Of a DNA stretch of 64,000 bases, positions 49,402 to 62,303 are shown piece after piece (within the stretch, counting starts at the first letter, position 1; every line of letters begins with the position of its first letter). The translations under genes were made by a program, and so were the position numbers. Source of the DNA: Atriophallophorus winterbourni. Its lineage: Eukaryota; Platyhelminthes; Trematoda; Plagiorchiida; Microphallidae. The stretch is taken from NCBI GenBank assembly GCA_013407085.1, contig JACCGJ010009915.1:53580-117579 (forward strand). The letters run 5' to 3'. A model generated the notes under the pieces. That model searched no databases, was not told the origin of the DNA, and saw nothing but the letters and a program-made list of their open reading frames with translations.

Positions 49402-50780
49402 TAGATAGCAAATTTTTGGATTACACAAATGCCTTCAACAGTGTTCTAAGAAACTCTTTACTCAAAAAAATTATCTGATCATGGCGTCAAGGGAAATATT
49501 CTTCATTGGCCGGATACTTTTTTGAGGGTCGTATCCAATACACATTCGCGAAGGACCGAACCTCCCGTGAAATAGCTATTCCCCGTGGTGTCCTTCAAGG
49601 TGCAATATTGTCCCCATTCCTATTTTCCCTTTATCATTGTGATCTTCCCTCTGACCTATCTGGAATTACCCTCAAATACGCTGATGATGTTGCCATTTCA
49701 GTAAATCAAAATCGTCGGATCGAGCAACATGCCTTAGGATCAATGGTAACGAACATTGGTCAATGGTCCTCCATGATTTGTTTATCGTTGAATCCTTCTA
49801 TATGCAGCGAAATTGTATTTTCTAACATGATTAGACAGCGACGTTTAGCCTTCTATCAAGAAATTCCTCGCGTTTTCCCTAACGGCTTGGTGTTCGACTT
49901 ATGTTGCAGCTTTAAGTATCTTGGTGTTACAATATCTAAAAATCTTAGCTGGACTGAACATGTTACAAGGGCATTCATAAAAGTGCGCCAACTGTCATTC
50001 TACGCACTACGTCTCCGTTCTTTCTCCGTTCCACCAAATGTCATACAACGTTTCGTTTTTTTTCTCGCATCATTCCCCACCTTATTTTCGCATCTACTGT
50101 GATTTTTTCCGGTCTCTTCGAAAAGGATTTTACGATGATCAGAAGATACATTAAGCTCATCTCAAGATTGAGTTGTGTTTCCGCTGATGACATTCAAGAC
50201 ACTATTGTCAATCGTCATTTTCGGGAATGCAGCAGATTGATCGCGAACATTTCTACTGATAGTTTACATCCATTGAACAAAAGCCTTGTTTCTTGCAGAT
50301 TTTTTTCCTCCACCCGAAGCCGGTACGTTATTCCCTATTCAAAAACGAATAAATTTAGAAATTCTTTTATCCCATACTTGGCATGATACATAGTACAGCA
50401 ATCAAAAGCTGTTACAGAGTTAAAAGAACGCTCGACAATTTTCTAATGATGCCACGATGTCCCAGTTAATTTTCGAGTTAATTTTTTAAATTCCCCTAAC
50501 ATTTGTCTAGCTCATGGTAACCTGACACTATTTTAGCCCAAATATTACTCCATTGTGTGGCACTGCATATATATTTTATTTTATTTGCATTATATAAAGA
50601 ACCTAATTTTTTATTCCCGTGACATTTGTCGAGACCGTGGTAGCCTGACACTTTATTGGCCTATGTATTATTTCATTGTGCGCACGCTATACGTATTTTT
50701 TATTGGTATTATATGGAAAAATTAATTTATTGCTGAAAATTCGTGAACACTAACAAAGTCATCCTTCTTCTTCTTATCAT
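49402..50780 (+). mobile_element. LINE-A, second copy, reverse transcriptase core
   Basis: Begins abruptly at tctagatagc, within duplicated MEG intron sequence. Longest open stretch is 49506-50102 (198 codons) with RGVLQGAILSPFLFSLY, LKYADDVAI and FKYLGVTISKNLSWTEH. A frame change follows to 50099-50386. The same 3' tail and flanking sequence as the first copy show it spread by segmental duplication rather than by fresh insertion. Confidence 0.75.
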
Positions 50781-51918
50781 GCATATATTTTTTATTATAC
50801 GCTAAATTCATTCCGGTCTACAGAATTCTGAAACTGGTATCTTTGGCAAGAGTGTCATGAGTCGAATCTATTGTGCAGGTTTTAAATGCTTCAGAATTTA
50901 TACACTGATGCACCAAACAGATTTGGCAGAAAATGATTTTGTCGTTTCATACTCAGTTTCGTAAATTACTTTGTAGTTTAGGTTTCCAGATTCCATTTAT
51001 TATAGGCAAATACGTCGTCACTCATTGACACAATTTGAACTATTTCCTGCAAATGCTCCAGAGATCGTGCTTATGTATATTCAACTAGACGAAAAACGTC
51101 ATTTGTAAAACAGAATTTCATGATGCTGTCTATACTTACGTGTTGAGTATGGCAATTAAAAAACGTTCGGTGCTTGAGAAGCACAGGTTAAAAAATGCAA
51201 ATAGAGATTGTTTCACAAATACTCATTTTCACGCATTTACATCACTCAAGCAGACATTCCACGACCGGTTTCTTGCTCAATACTCTAATTCGTTAGGGGC
51301 AGTTTGATCAGAAACCGCTCATACTTTAGTTGCTTCATATGCATCATTTTTCAGATACATTATTGCGAAATATTATAGTATGTTAATGTGGAAATAATAG
51401 CGGTAATGTGTATATTTTCTAAATTATACCAGATCGAATTTGTTGTATCACAGATTTAAATTTAGTAAGCAAAGCAAGTATATTTTGCAAAATGTTAATT
51501 ATTAACAGATGAAACATGAGAAATTTAGAGGAACCAATGTTAGTTTATATCAAGTTTAAATTCGGAAGCACACAATTTATCAGGTAACTTAGCAATTCAG
51601 AAAAACAGCCGTTTTTGCAATACTGTGAATATATACACTCTTACACGAAAGCTATTGCTCAAACAATCCTAAACATACCACTTCAATTTTCTCTAATATA
51701 ACGAGCTTGTTTCAATCTTCATCTTTTTCTATATATTTTACTTCGAATTCTAAGCATCTGGTTTTTTTTAATGATTTTTACGAATAGCATTTTTAGATCC
51801 ATACTACTAATAATAAATATGTCCAACTATTTTGCAGTAACTCTCATATTCTATAGCCGGATACATACGATTGGATTCTCCCGAAATCATGATAGATTAG
51901 CTTTCTAATGATGCTTTG

Positions 51919-52114
51919 CAATCCATAAAAAACATAAAGTTTTTACATCTAAAAATTCGCTTATCAATCTCCGTTTCTAGCGAGAGGTTATCCGCAATGG
52001 TTGAACCAAGTTATGCGAAACGATATACCAGTTTAAGCTGACAGTTTCTAACAGTGATGACTGGAGGCGATGAAGTCCCTTGTCCAAGGACTTTGGTCTT
52101 ACCAAGTGGTATAC
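51919..52114 (-). mobile_element. LINE-C C-terminal fragment, copy
   Basis: Copy of 1420-1615 at an offset of about 50,499 bp. Confidence 0.6.
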
Positions 52115-52178
52115 AAACATATTTTTGTTTACAAATTTACCACTGTTTCAAGGCTCACTGAAACTGATCTTACTGTCT

Positions 52179-52216
52179 CCACCTGACGACGGCAAACAGC
52201 CAGAAACCGATAGTGT
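52179..52216 (+). ncRNA. Degenerate hammerhead-like motif
   Basis: CTGACGA and GAAA are intact with stem II GGC/GCC, but stem III reads CCGATA and stem I keeps only three pairs. A related copy lies at 1681-1718. Confidence 0.3.
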
Positions 52217-52704
52217 TGTGTAAGGGATGGGGATGTGAGCAACACATTTCTATAAACATATAAAGTTTTTACGTCGAAATATGTTTAGCATAATTAGCAT
52301 AAATTGACCTTGTTGACAGTCGCTTTCCTCTCATGAATTATTTTATGGAAATTGTATACTGAATTTATCCAATACATAAAATTTCATCGCAGTTTCACAT
52401 TTCAAATATTAGTCGATCTGCTGATAATTTTTGTGTATTATATATGCTTCTAGAAATAATGCTTGATATTTATCGTTTTTTTGCCAGTGGCAAGTTGATT
52501 GACGAACCGTGAATTTTTTGACATATTTTATGATTGCATTTCAAATATAACTTTGAAAATGCTTGTATTTCCAACATAAAGTTGAATAAAGAAGGTAAAC
52601 ATTTTTAACACCAATCAATCCTTTCATGTATTTGCAGCAGTAATGTTGTTCAACTGTAGGCGATGAACTTAGTTTGTATTTTATATTTACCATGACGTTT
52701 TCTT

Positions 52705-52727
52705 TCAAGACGCAATTGACTGATTAT
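52705..52727 (-). CDS. Terminal coding exon, divergent, DNQSIAS
   Basis: Copy of 2206-2228 at an offset of 50,499 bp; would end a transcript using 54770-54787 and 53463-53492. Confidence 0.45.
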
Positions 52728-53462
52728 CTTAGGTATGCAAGACGTTTGGTGGTATCCAAGTAATCAAAAACTTCAGGTGCAAACTTAAGAACCGGGTGAC
52801 AGTTGAGCAGTAAATTTGGAGAGCTCGATCTATCTTTCCATCAATTGAAGTTAGTCGGCAATCTTTTCACCTGATAGTCAATCTTTGGGAGCTGTTTAAA
52901 CTTTATTTATTTCAATATACATACAGTGAAACGTTCATGTGATCGCAGTTTTTCGTAGCAATTTTTTCCGTTTTTTAACCATTGTAATTTCAACCAATCA
53001 CAAAAATGTTTTAGGTATTAAATAAACTATGAAAAATGCGTAATTTTCGCATGCATATGAGAATTTGAAAAAATATTATTGTGGTTCTACTGAAACGAGC
53101 AACAAGAACGCTGTAAGGCTGCAATCCACAATGCACAATTTTGTTGCAGTTTTTGAAACATTTTTGCGTCTATGCTCAACGCAAATGCATGTGAATATCA
53201 GGTTTTTCTGATTAAAAATTGTGGTAGAAATGTAGTAAGAATGTTGTACTCATTAATACACAGATATAAAATATGCACATATATATATATATTTATATAT
53301 AACAGCGGCAGATTCTATGTTGTGATTTATTTGAATAATGAAATGTTTTATTTTAGTAACGTCAACATTTTCCTGAATACAGAATTTAAATGATTTTTCT
53401 TCATATGAAACTTAAAAAATATTTATCCGTGATACGATGGATATCAATGATTGCTAACGTAC

Positions 53463-53492
53463 CTCTTCTTGATGATGGTGGAGATGTATTAG
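53463..53492 (-). CDS. 30-nt micro-exon, ANTSPPSSRR
   Basis: Identical to 2964-2993, in the block offset 50,499 bp. Confidence 0.58.
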
Positions 53493-54769
53493 CTGGTTTG
53501 TGATATTTCAAATAATGAAATGTTATATGAAATGAAATATGTCTTCACTTTTATCTTTTCAAGGGTGAGAATTAATTTTTATATAATATATTAGGAAAAT
53601 TAGAATCCTCAGTACTTGCATTATTAAAGGATTTAAAGATCTTGTTCATAGTTTTCTGGATGATAATTGACATTATATCTGTTACAAATGTTTCATCAAA
53701 CGTTTCACGAAAATTTCGGCGCAGGAAAATTAATCGTTTGCGATTTGTGCAGGCATGCTTAAATGTTGTTATATTGCAATCGCGGCAAAAGAAAATTCTA
53801 AGTATTCAATTTTGATAGGTATAAACATCTCTGACAGCTCAATTTCTGTCGAAGTTATGCTTCTGTAAAATTGGTAAAATTAATGTTGCTTTTAATGCCT
53901 AAAATCTGAAAAGTCATTGCTAACAAAATATTCCATTCAACTTGAAAACATCATATTTTATATTTCCAGAATATATTTCTAATTTACAAGATAGTAACTA
54001 ATTTATAAAATGCAGATCAGGAGATTCGTAAACGAAATCATTTTCAATCAGAGAGTCAAATGTTTTTAGTATCATAAAAAATGGACTTTTTATTGCACTT
54101 TAGTTGAAGAGATCAACATTTTGGATCCAACAGTCTGCTACTGGTAAATTGTAAGATTCTGAATAAACATGACAGTTTTTTATCAGCGCGAGATTTGGCA
54201 GAAACTATGCAGTCTTCTAATACATAAATTATTACAGTATTAGAAATTCGAATCTGATCAATTCTTCATTTTTTGCATGTATACATATATGTTTATACAT
54301 TTGCAATTGACATTATCTGATATTGTGAATTTCAATTATACTCAAACAACTGGCCGTGTGCGCGTTGTGTGTTTGACGAAACAAAATGCACAACTATATT
54401 AGAGAATTTACTCCGGTGGTTTCAACGAGTCCACAAGTTTATGAATAAATGGGTTGAACAGGTTCGTAGTAACAAAAGTATCCGAAACTGGAGTTTATTC
54501 TCAAACGTTGTTTAATAATTTTAATAGTAATTCCAACGCCAGTTGATTGTGCACAGCACAGATCCAGCTTTGCAGTTTAGTTGTTGACCTTCTTCTTCGG
54601 TCGAACTGGACCGCTTCGACTTTCAAAACTCTTATAAAAATTTTTTTTGCTTGTAAGTGATTAACATTGCTGCATCATTGTTGTATAATATTTGAATATT
54701 CTAAATAGTTTTTGAAATTCTAGAATAATTATTAATAATACGTTAGTATAAACACTATCGATAGCGCAC

Positions 54770-54787
54770 CTCGTCCTCTTGGTGAAT
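54770..54787 (-). CDS. 18-nt micro-exon, DSPRGR
   Basis: Acceptor aaccactacag, donor GTGCGCTATCG; reads (D)SPRGR. Confidence 0.55.
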
Positions 54788-55944
54788 CTGTAGTGGTTTG
54801 TCAAAGAAAATCACCGTTGAAATGAGGTGGATAAGCACAATAATAATGCTAATTTTTGAAACATTTCTGCGTCTATGCTTAACGCAAATGCATGTGAAAG
54901 TCACGTTTTGCTGATAAACGATTTTCTGATTCAAATTGTGTTACTAATGTAGTAAGAACTTTGTAATCATTATATACACCGATATAAAAATATGCATATA
55001 TATAACAGCGGCAGATTCTATGTTGTGATTATTTAAATAATGAAATGTTTTATTATGTCATTCTTGTCGTTACGTTTATCTTTTTATTGGTAAGATGTAA
55101 ATTTTGTGGAAAATTAATGTTAAAATTTGGAATTCTCATTGCATTATTATTAAACTCAAAGTTCTTCTTTATAATTTTTAGGATGATAATTGACTTCTTA
55201 TTGGTTTCAAATGTTTCATCAAAAAGTTTCACGAAATATTCCACGCGGTACATTTAATCTGAACCAATTTGTTTAGACAGGCTGGAATATTAATATATTG
55301 CAGTCGCTGCAAATTCATCTGGGATTTCTTGATCGGATATTCTACTGAATTCACAACGCAACCTGAAAGATACTTTGTTAAATCATTTTTAGGATTTCAG
55401 TTTTGATTGTTATACGAAACTCTGAAAGCTCAATTTGTCGCGAATTGTTTTCACTAAAATTGTTATGAATAATGTTGATTTTAATGCTTAAAATCTTCAA
55501 ACAATACGAGCTAAATTATTCTATTTAATTTCAAATCATCACATATCATTTTTTTTAAATATAAAACTAATTTAAACAATGGAAACAACTTTACAAAAAA
55601 AGCAAATTATGACAAGCGTAAATGAAATCATTTTCGATTGAGGGTATATATATATGTGATGGTGCTGGAGCTGTAGCTGTTGGTGTATGAATATTGCAAT
55701 GTAATAATAATAATATATATATACATTATTCTTAAATTAAAACTTCTTGTTCATAATTTTTCGGATGATAATTAACATTATATTCGTTTCAAATGTTTCA
55801 TCAAAACGTTTCACTTACTATTCGGCGCGGTACATTTAATCTCAACCGATTGGTTTAGACAGGCTTAAATAATAATATATTGCAGTTGCTACAAATTCAT
55901 GTGAGATTTCTTGATCGAATATTCTACTAAATTCAAAACAGATG

Positions 55945-56320
55945 ACTTTAGTCATCCATAAGCGCCTTGCGTGCTTGACCACAAATCACAATGTGATTCT
56001 GTGTTTGAACATCGTGATTCGTTGTACGGATCCTATGCAACAGTGGCATTTAAGTATCACTTGTTCACCGTTTATCCAGTGTTTCAAGGCTCGCTGAAGC
56101 TAATCTTATAGTCTCTACCTGATGAAGGCAAACAGCCAGAAACCGGTATCGGATTGTAATTTCGGGGGATTTGAGCAACACATAACATTGGTCATCCATA
56201 AGCGCCTTGAGCGCTTGACCACAAATCATTATGTGATTCTGTGTTCTAACATCGTGGTTCATTGTACGGTTCGTTGAACCTGCTTCGCGTTGCTCGTCGA
56301 AGATCAGTGCTTGTACCAAT
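55945..56320 (+). repeat. ~240-bp SINE-like repeat, about 1.5 units
   Basis: Units start near 55953 and 56193; flows into the LINE-B fragment at 56546. Confidence 0.6.
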
Positions 56321-56545
56321 AGTGTACCTCATGAAATTTACTGATTTGTCCATAAAAAAATGACAGTAAGATTGTTTTGTTTGCCGAAGGTATGAATATA
56401 TGATGTCTTATCAACAACGTCGAGGACATTTTTCTTGCTACCAAAAAACTTGATTTCATTGAACGAATAGACATTCGAATATAACATGCTTTTGAAAACG
56501 TATCAATCTAAGACCATGCAGATTGGAGCGGTGTGGCTTTTCTTA

Positions 56546-57107
56546 CCCATACCAACTTGGAGACCGAATCCAGACTAAATGTAAACAAATCCCCAGGAGC
56601 GGATGGCATCACATCGGATGTGCTCAGCTTTGTGTACGGCTTACCAGCCTGTTTATCTATTCGTTGAATAAGTAAGTTGTACCGAAAAATTGGATATCTG
56701 GCGTGATGACACCTATCTTCAAAGGCGGTTGCCGATCTGTCGCTGCAACTTATCGTCCCGTCACACTTTTACATGTTATTGCTAAGCTCATAGAACGTAT
56801 AGTCTTGAAATGAATGGTTGCACACATAGAATAGCAGAATTTGTTTTCGTCAGCGCAGCATGGAGTTCGATCTCATCGCTCTTGTCTAATGAATCTTCTC
56901 ACAGCGTTAGACAACTGGACAAAGCAGTTGGATAGAAGTTCTTGCATCTACGTCTGCTACCTAGACATCTGAAAAGCTTTTGACAGAATCAATCATCATT
57001 TGCTTTTTCAACAAGTGATGCGTTTAAGAATATGTGATCCACTCCTCTCATGGTTGTGCGACTATCTGTCAGATTGCGTCGCAAAAATTAAAGTTAACCG
57101 AGCGGTA
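56546..57107 (+). mobile_element. LINE-B fragment truncated at a MEG intron junction, copy
   Basis: Same fragment and same junction as 45540-46101, carried by the 11,006-bp-offset duplication. Confidence 0.7.
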
Positions 57108-57498
57108 CATTTATTCGTTTGCAAATTGTGCAGGCAGGTTGATATGTTAAAATATTGCAGTCGCTGCAATTGCCTGTGGGACATCTTAATCGGATATTCT
57201 ACTAAATTCAAAACGCAACCTGAAAGATATATTGTCAAACAAAACATTTTTTGAGATTTCGATTTCGAGTGGTTTATGAAACTCTGAAAGCTCAATTTCT
57301 CGCGAAGTTTTTTCACTAACATTGTTATGAAAAATGTTGATTTTCATGCTTGAAATCCTCAAACAATAGGACCCAAAATATTCATTCTGACTTCGAATCA
57401 ACAAATAATATATTTTTAAAATATAAAACTAATTTGAACGATGAAAACAATTTCCAAAGATTGGAATTTATGAGAAAGGTAAATAAAATCATTTGAGC

Positions 57499-57512
57499 GT
57501 ATATATATATAT

Positions 57513-57550
<38 letters not shown>

Positions 57551-57551
57551 T
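57499..57551. repeat. TA microsatellite, copy
   Basis: Copy of 46493-46545. Confidence 0.85.
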
Positions 57552-57630
57552 ATGACGTGTAATGGTGTTTTGTCATAAAACCATGACAACATTTTTTTAG
57601 AGAAACGTAGGAAAAAAATCCATGATAAGC

Positions 57631-57657
57631 CAACAACAGGTTTTGGTTGAGCTTTAG
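57631..57657 (-). CDS. 27-nt micro-exon with possible GC donor, AKAQPKPVV
   Basis: Copy of 46625-46651 in the block offset 11,006 bp; same GC-donor uncertainty. Confidence 0.3.
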
Positions 57658-58151
57658 CTATTGGTGTGTGAATATTGTATTGTAATAATATATATATATA
57701 TGCAGTAATCATAAATAAAATGTTCTTGTTCATAATTTTTCGGATGAAAATTTTGTGATGAAACAGTCTCACAGGAAAGCTTTTGCTAAAACAATCCTAA
57801 AGTTGCCGCCTTTATTTTCTGTTAATATAACGAACTTCCGAGATAAATTGACCTTGCTGACAGTCGCTTTCCTCTCACAAATCATTTCATGGAATTTATA
57901 TACCGAATTTATCGAATACGGAAAATGTCAACGCAGTTTCACATTTCACATTATTATTTGCCATCAGACTGATCTACTGATAATTTTTCTGTATTATATA
58001 TGCTTCTAAAAATAATACGTGATATTTAGAGTGTTTTCTCCAGTGTCAATTTGTCTAATAAACCCTGTATACATTGACCCATTTTATGATTGCATTTCAA
58101 ATATAACTCTAAAAAGGCTTGTATTTACATCATAAAGTTGATTAAAGAAGG

Positions 58152-58348
58152 TTGTTATATTCACAAGTAAGCACGAAGCACTTATTACCGAAAGAACAGC
58201 GAGAACAAACGACCGGACTTGTGAACGAAACCAGTGTTAAATAATTGATGGAGAAAGTTTAAATGCGTGGCGCGTGAGTGAGTGATCGATCGGAAATCAA
58301 TAAGTCAACGCACACAGCGGACAGGTCTATGCAGCATAGACACAACAA
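58152..58348 (+). mobile_element. 197-bp MITE-like insertion
   Basis: Same element beside the terminal exon at 58384. Confidence 0.45.
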
Positions 58349-58383
58349 AGGTGTACATTTTTAGCACCGAATAATCCATTGAG

Positions 58384-58478
58384 CTATTTGCAGTAGTAAT
58401 GTTGTTCAACTGTAGTCGATGAGCTCATTTTAAATCTATAGTCACCATGGCTTTTTTCGTTTATGACCGACTGGTTAT
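58384..58478 (-). CDS. Terminal coding exon, long tail
   Basis: Copy of 47378-47472 with the same extra base; end of gene copy 4. Confidence 0.45.
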
Positions 58479-61373
58479 CTGAGGTATGCAAGAATTTTTA
58501 TGGTATCTAGGTAATAAATATCTGGTTTCCGTGAAGCAGAAAATTTGGACAGGTCACAAAATAATCGGCGAGAGACATTTAATCTTATGCCATTTATTCA
58601 TACAAAATGACTTAACTCGCTTTCCAGTTGAATTCCAGATATTGTCCATTCGGACGAAACGATTTTACAACTAATACGCTCATTTTACTTATGATTCAAT
58701 AATAACCATCATAGGTACCACAGGTTTTACAATTATCTGCGATGCTATAGATTCTCTTGTTGAAACATTTAATTAGAATATTAATGGAGCTATATTCTAT
58801 CCGTTAAAATAGGTTCACGTTATTAAATTTTGGTGGTCGGAATAGCTGACAATTTATTCAAATATATCACAAACCACTGAAACGGTTTGTCGAAACATTT
58901 GCGTGTTTTCTTCAAATGCTCTCTGGAAATCGTGACTTATCGAATATATTCACCTAAGCGAATTAATTTTGTTCATTGAGATACATTTCTAGTCAATCTT
59001 CTGTGAATATCGTAAAAAGAAATTCGCTTATGTCAACATATGCGAGATACATTTTGTGTACGTTAGATTATTTCAATCAACATACCGGTTTGTTGCGCAT
59101 CTTGTCCTGCAAATAAGTTGAGAGAATGTAATTTTTGATGTGTTTAGCACCGCTGAACATCACTCTAAATCTTGCATGTTATAAAGTCAGAGATGATGTA
59201 TGATGTGATCCCATGAAAATAAAATTGTTTACTTTATCAAACATATTGTGATTAATGACATTCGACGTTCCTGACAGAACATTATTTTGAAATTCGCACA
59301 AAACGGAAAAATGTTTGCCATTCGACTAAATTCAAACATTCTTTCCAAATTTGGTATAAACCCACAAATTAAATATTTCGACAAATGTATGTCATTCGCC
59401 AATTTGGTTTGATTTCGCTCCTGATTTATTTTTTTGCGCTGCTCTGATAAAAAATAACATTTTTTCATTAATTACATTTCATTCCTAATTACTACACGAT
59501 TCAATTAATGTTCAATTCAATTATTCATTCATTTTCCTTGTTGAAAGATCAGCTAAAATTTAGGAGAAGTTTTTGTTTTGAAAATTATTTTGCTTGAACA
59601 AAATTAAGGATGTTTCCTGACTGATTGCACTCATCTGTTTGAGGAAGCATGATCGGAAGCATGATATCATGTATTGATCTCTGATTTTATACCTTTACGC
59701 GTTTCGAGGAGCCTAATCAAACGTTTGCAAACTAATGATATGAAATATCCCGAAAACACTCGCGATGTGTGTGATGAAAATGCATGCAAATGCGGATCAT
59801 TTTTCATTAACTTTGGCTTAGCCTCACATTTTTGTAAGTAATCAAGTGATATAAAATTTTTGATCGTGTGGACGTTATACAACGAAGACTAAATCGTTCA
59901 AGAGCTTTGGTGTTTTCCGTATTTTCAGGGCGGTCAACCACTCGATGCTAAAAACGATAATATTGTAGAGAATCGCAATCTAAATTCATAAAATGACACA
60001 AATGTTTATTTATATTTAACTATTAAATTGTTGATAGACCTTGCCAAATATGCTTCGACACATTTGCCTTTCAATTATTGTTTTAATGATATTAAATTTC
60101 TTGTGTTAAGATAATACATCGCTTGAGTGTATACTACTGAGCGCGTTGATATACCAAGAACCTAGTAGAACACACGACCATTCAAATGGTTTGAGCAATC
60201 CACATTCCCGATTGGATATCCCCCGTAGAGATTTGTTTGTGAATCATTGTTAAACTTGGAACGCATAACTTGATTAAATCATGCACTTGGGACTAGCTAT
60301 TGTATTTACATGGTAATTCAGCGAATGCATTAACTACCATACGTTATGAGCCTGTCAAATTTGAGTCTTGTAATGGCATATTTTTTTGACTCAATATAAC
60401 TCGTTCTCGTAAGCATTTTGTTAGGAGTAATGGTTTTCTACCATAGAAAGTTTAAGTTCTGTAGTTCGTGTAGCTACATTTTCAGGTGCATCAGCGGTAC
60501 AAATATACGCACTTATATTTAAAACCTCCTTGTCTGCATCAATGTATCTTGGCCTTTAAGGATATGCATTCTCTAACAAAACATTTTAATGATTATCAAT
60601 CCACACACAAGCAGAAATTATATAGATGAAAAAACACTTTTCTTGATTTTCAAATCATTTAGGATTGAGCGATTGAATTTTTGTATACGACATTTGTTTC
60701 ACGTGAGTTCAATGAAAGAGAGTTCACGGGCATTAATGAGATAATAAGGAAATAAAATTTCCACGAGTAAAAGATAATAATAATAAAATTAATATTATTA
60801 ATAATAATATATACTTTTCCATTGAAAAATCCCGGTCTCATCAGAAATTAAGTAATCAAAGCTTAACCACGTGTTTTACTTAAAATAATGCTCCTCATTC
60901 TGGCTGTGTTAGTGAGAAATTCTCATTGTTCCTTTATTTCTCAATATTCCCTTAATTCGCTCCAATCTGTGGGATTCAGAACCTGGTATCTTAGACAAAT
61001 GTGCTAAGAGTCAACTTTTCTCTGATGCTTAAAAATGCTAAACATATTAAAAACTAAACATATTTTGCCGTTTTGTAATCAGTTTCGTAAAATTCTTCGT
61101 GGTATAGGTTTCCTGTTTCCATTTATTTCAGGAAATTATCTCCAAGAGACGTTTTGGTTGCCACCACCGTGTTAGCGCATAACTCATGGAACGTAAATGT
61201 AAAAAATTTCCGAGACCAAAGGAGATAATTTGAAGGCTGCTGAAAACCTCTAATCGCAATTCTCTGAAAATTGTTTCGTATATTTTACCACATGATCCAC
61301 GCTCGAGTGACACAGAACAAATTGTCAAGAAGACAATTAACACCGATTTATAAAAAGGTTGCAGGGGTTGCAT
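58384..61373 (-). CDS. MEG-like micro-exon gene model, copy 4
   Basis: Model: 61289-61373, 60880-60903, 59096-59116, 58719-58736 and 58384-58478. The lengths 85+24+21+18+95 sum to 243 nt, an 80-residue protein plus stop. The terminal exon has a six-T run where copy 1 has five on the plus strand. This shifts the frame and replaces the short tail by a longer Ser/Thr/Tyr-containing tail ending in YYCK. All splice sites used are canonical GT-AG. The product would be small and secreted; function not recognised. Confidence 0.5.
58719..58736 (-). CDS. 18-nt micro-exon, DNCKTC
   Basis: Copy of 7952-7969 in gene copy 4. Confidence 0.38.
59096..59116 (-). CDS. 21-nt micro-exon, GQDAQQT
   Basis: Canonical splice sites, reading (G/R)QDAQQT. 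The first residue depends on which exon is spliced before it. Part of gene copy 4. Confidence 0.55.
60880..60903 (-). CDS. 24-nt micro-exon, (A)RMRSIIL type
   Basis: Duplicate of 13163-13186 with the same splice sites, in gene copy 4. Confidence 0.33.
61289..61373 (-). CDS. Signal-peptide first exon, copy 4
   Basis: Same leader and donor as the first copy, in the block offset 26,270 bp from copy 3. Confidence 0.55.
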
Positions 61374-61686
61374 TTATATTGTTATGACAATAAAAATGCT
61401 TGTGAATTGCACGATTTGATGCGAACCGGTCTTCTTTTTAAAATCATGTTTGTAATGTATTTATATTGATGTGCTTTATTCAGTAAACAATAAAAGTATA
61501 ATTATTATTGATAGGTAAATAAAAATGTCATTGCCAACGAATCGCTATGTAATTGTGCAGCTGCTGGTTAGTGAATGTTGTAAAATAATGAAATTCGAAT
61601 TTGTTTATTTTTAAATAATAAAGGTATATAGAAACGTAAGTATTTGCTTAAATAAATAATTTAAATGTTCGTAGTAACAAACGTAC

Positions 61687-61692
61687 CTGGAA
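61687..61692 (-). CDS. 6-nt micro-exon, VP
   Basis: Copy of 13970-13975 with the same acceptor and donor. Confidence 0.33.
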
Positions 61693-61961
61693 CTGGAGTT
61701 TATTCGCAAACGTTGTTTAAAAATTCTAATATTAATGCCCAAGCAAGTTGAGTGTGCACATCGCAGATCCAGCTGTGGATTGTAGTTGTTGACCTAATCC
61801 TTCGGTCGAAGTCGACCGCTTCGACGTTTAAAACGCTTATAAAATTCGTGTATCCTTTAAGTGATTAACATTGCTACATCATTGTTGTATTATATTTGAA
61901 TATTCTGAAAAAAACATGTAACCCCAAAATAACTATTAATAATACATTATTACAAACGTAC

Positions 61962-61988
61962 TCAATGACACAACTGCAGGTCCTTCAT
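61962..61988 (-). CDS. 27-nt micro-exon, DEGPAVVSL
   Basis: Copy of 14245-14271, unchanged. Confidence 0.48.
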   Translation of the reverse strand: MKDLQLCH

Positions 61989-62282
61989 CTGTAGTGGTTA
62001 GTTTAAGAAAATCGCTGTTGAACTGAGGTGGATAAGCACAATAATAATGCTAATTTTTGAAACATTTTTGCGTCTGTGCCTAATGTAAATGCATGTGAAT
62101 ATGGTTTGTGAAAATTTTCACAATAATGAAATGATATAATAATTCGATTTCGTTGATTTTTTCAATTAATTTAGATATTTAGAAACGTCAGTATTTGCAC
62201 AAACAAAAGATTCAATGCATGCTGTCATGAAAAACATTCATTAGTGTCTGTAGTATAAAAATAATTGCTAAAGAATCTCTAC

Positions 62283-62303
62283 GTGATGATTGAGCTGTAG
62301 ATG
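62283..62303 (-). CDS. 21-nt micro-exon with relocated donor, ASTAQSS
   Basis: Copy of 14855-14875. Confidence 0.32.

Larger units (their letters stand above)
50776..53730. repeat. Segmental duplication W, copy 2
   Basis: Partner of 263-3230; a related, more diverged copy follows LINE-A at 17,536-18,830. Confidence 0.75.
55941..58771. repeat. Segmental duplication Z, copy 2
   Basis: Partner of 44,935-47,765. Confidence 0.8.

Noticed and set aside
59938..59956. 9-nt interval CATCGAGTG with acceptor gtttttag
   Set aside because: It fits phase 1 (ASS), but the donor GTTGAC is poor and no variation between copies supports it; kept out of the models.
60298..60360. 42-nt interval between gacag and GTAAATAC on the minus strand
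   Set aside because: Length is a multiple of three, but phase 1 meets a TAA at the second full codon; no support for a coding exon.
61545..61568. Exon-like interval after cactaaccag (also 13,845, 23,260 and 35,290)
   Set aside because: Homologous to the exons at 14646 and 31132, but the donor GT is gone and a stop appears in phase.
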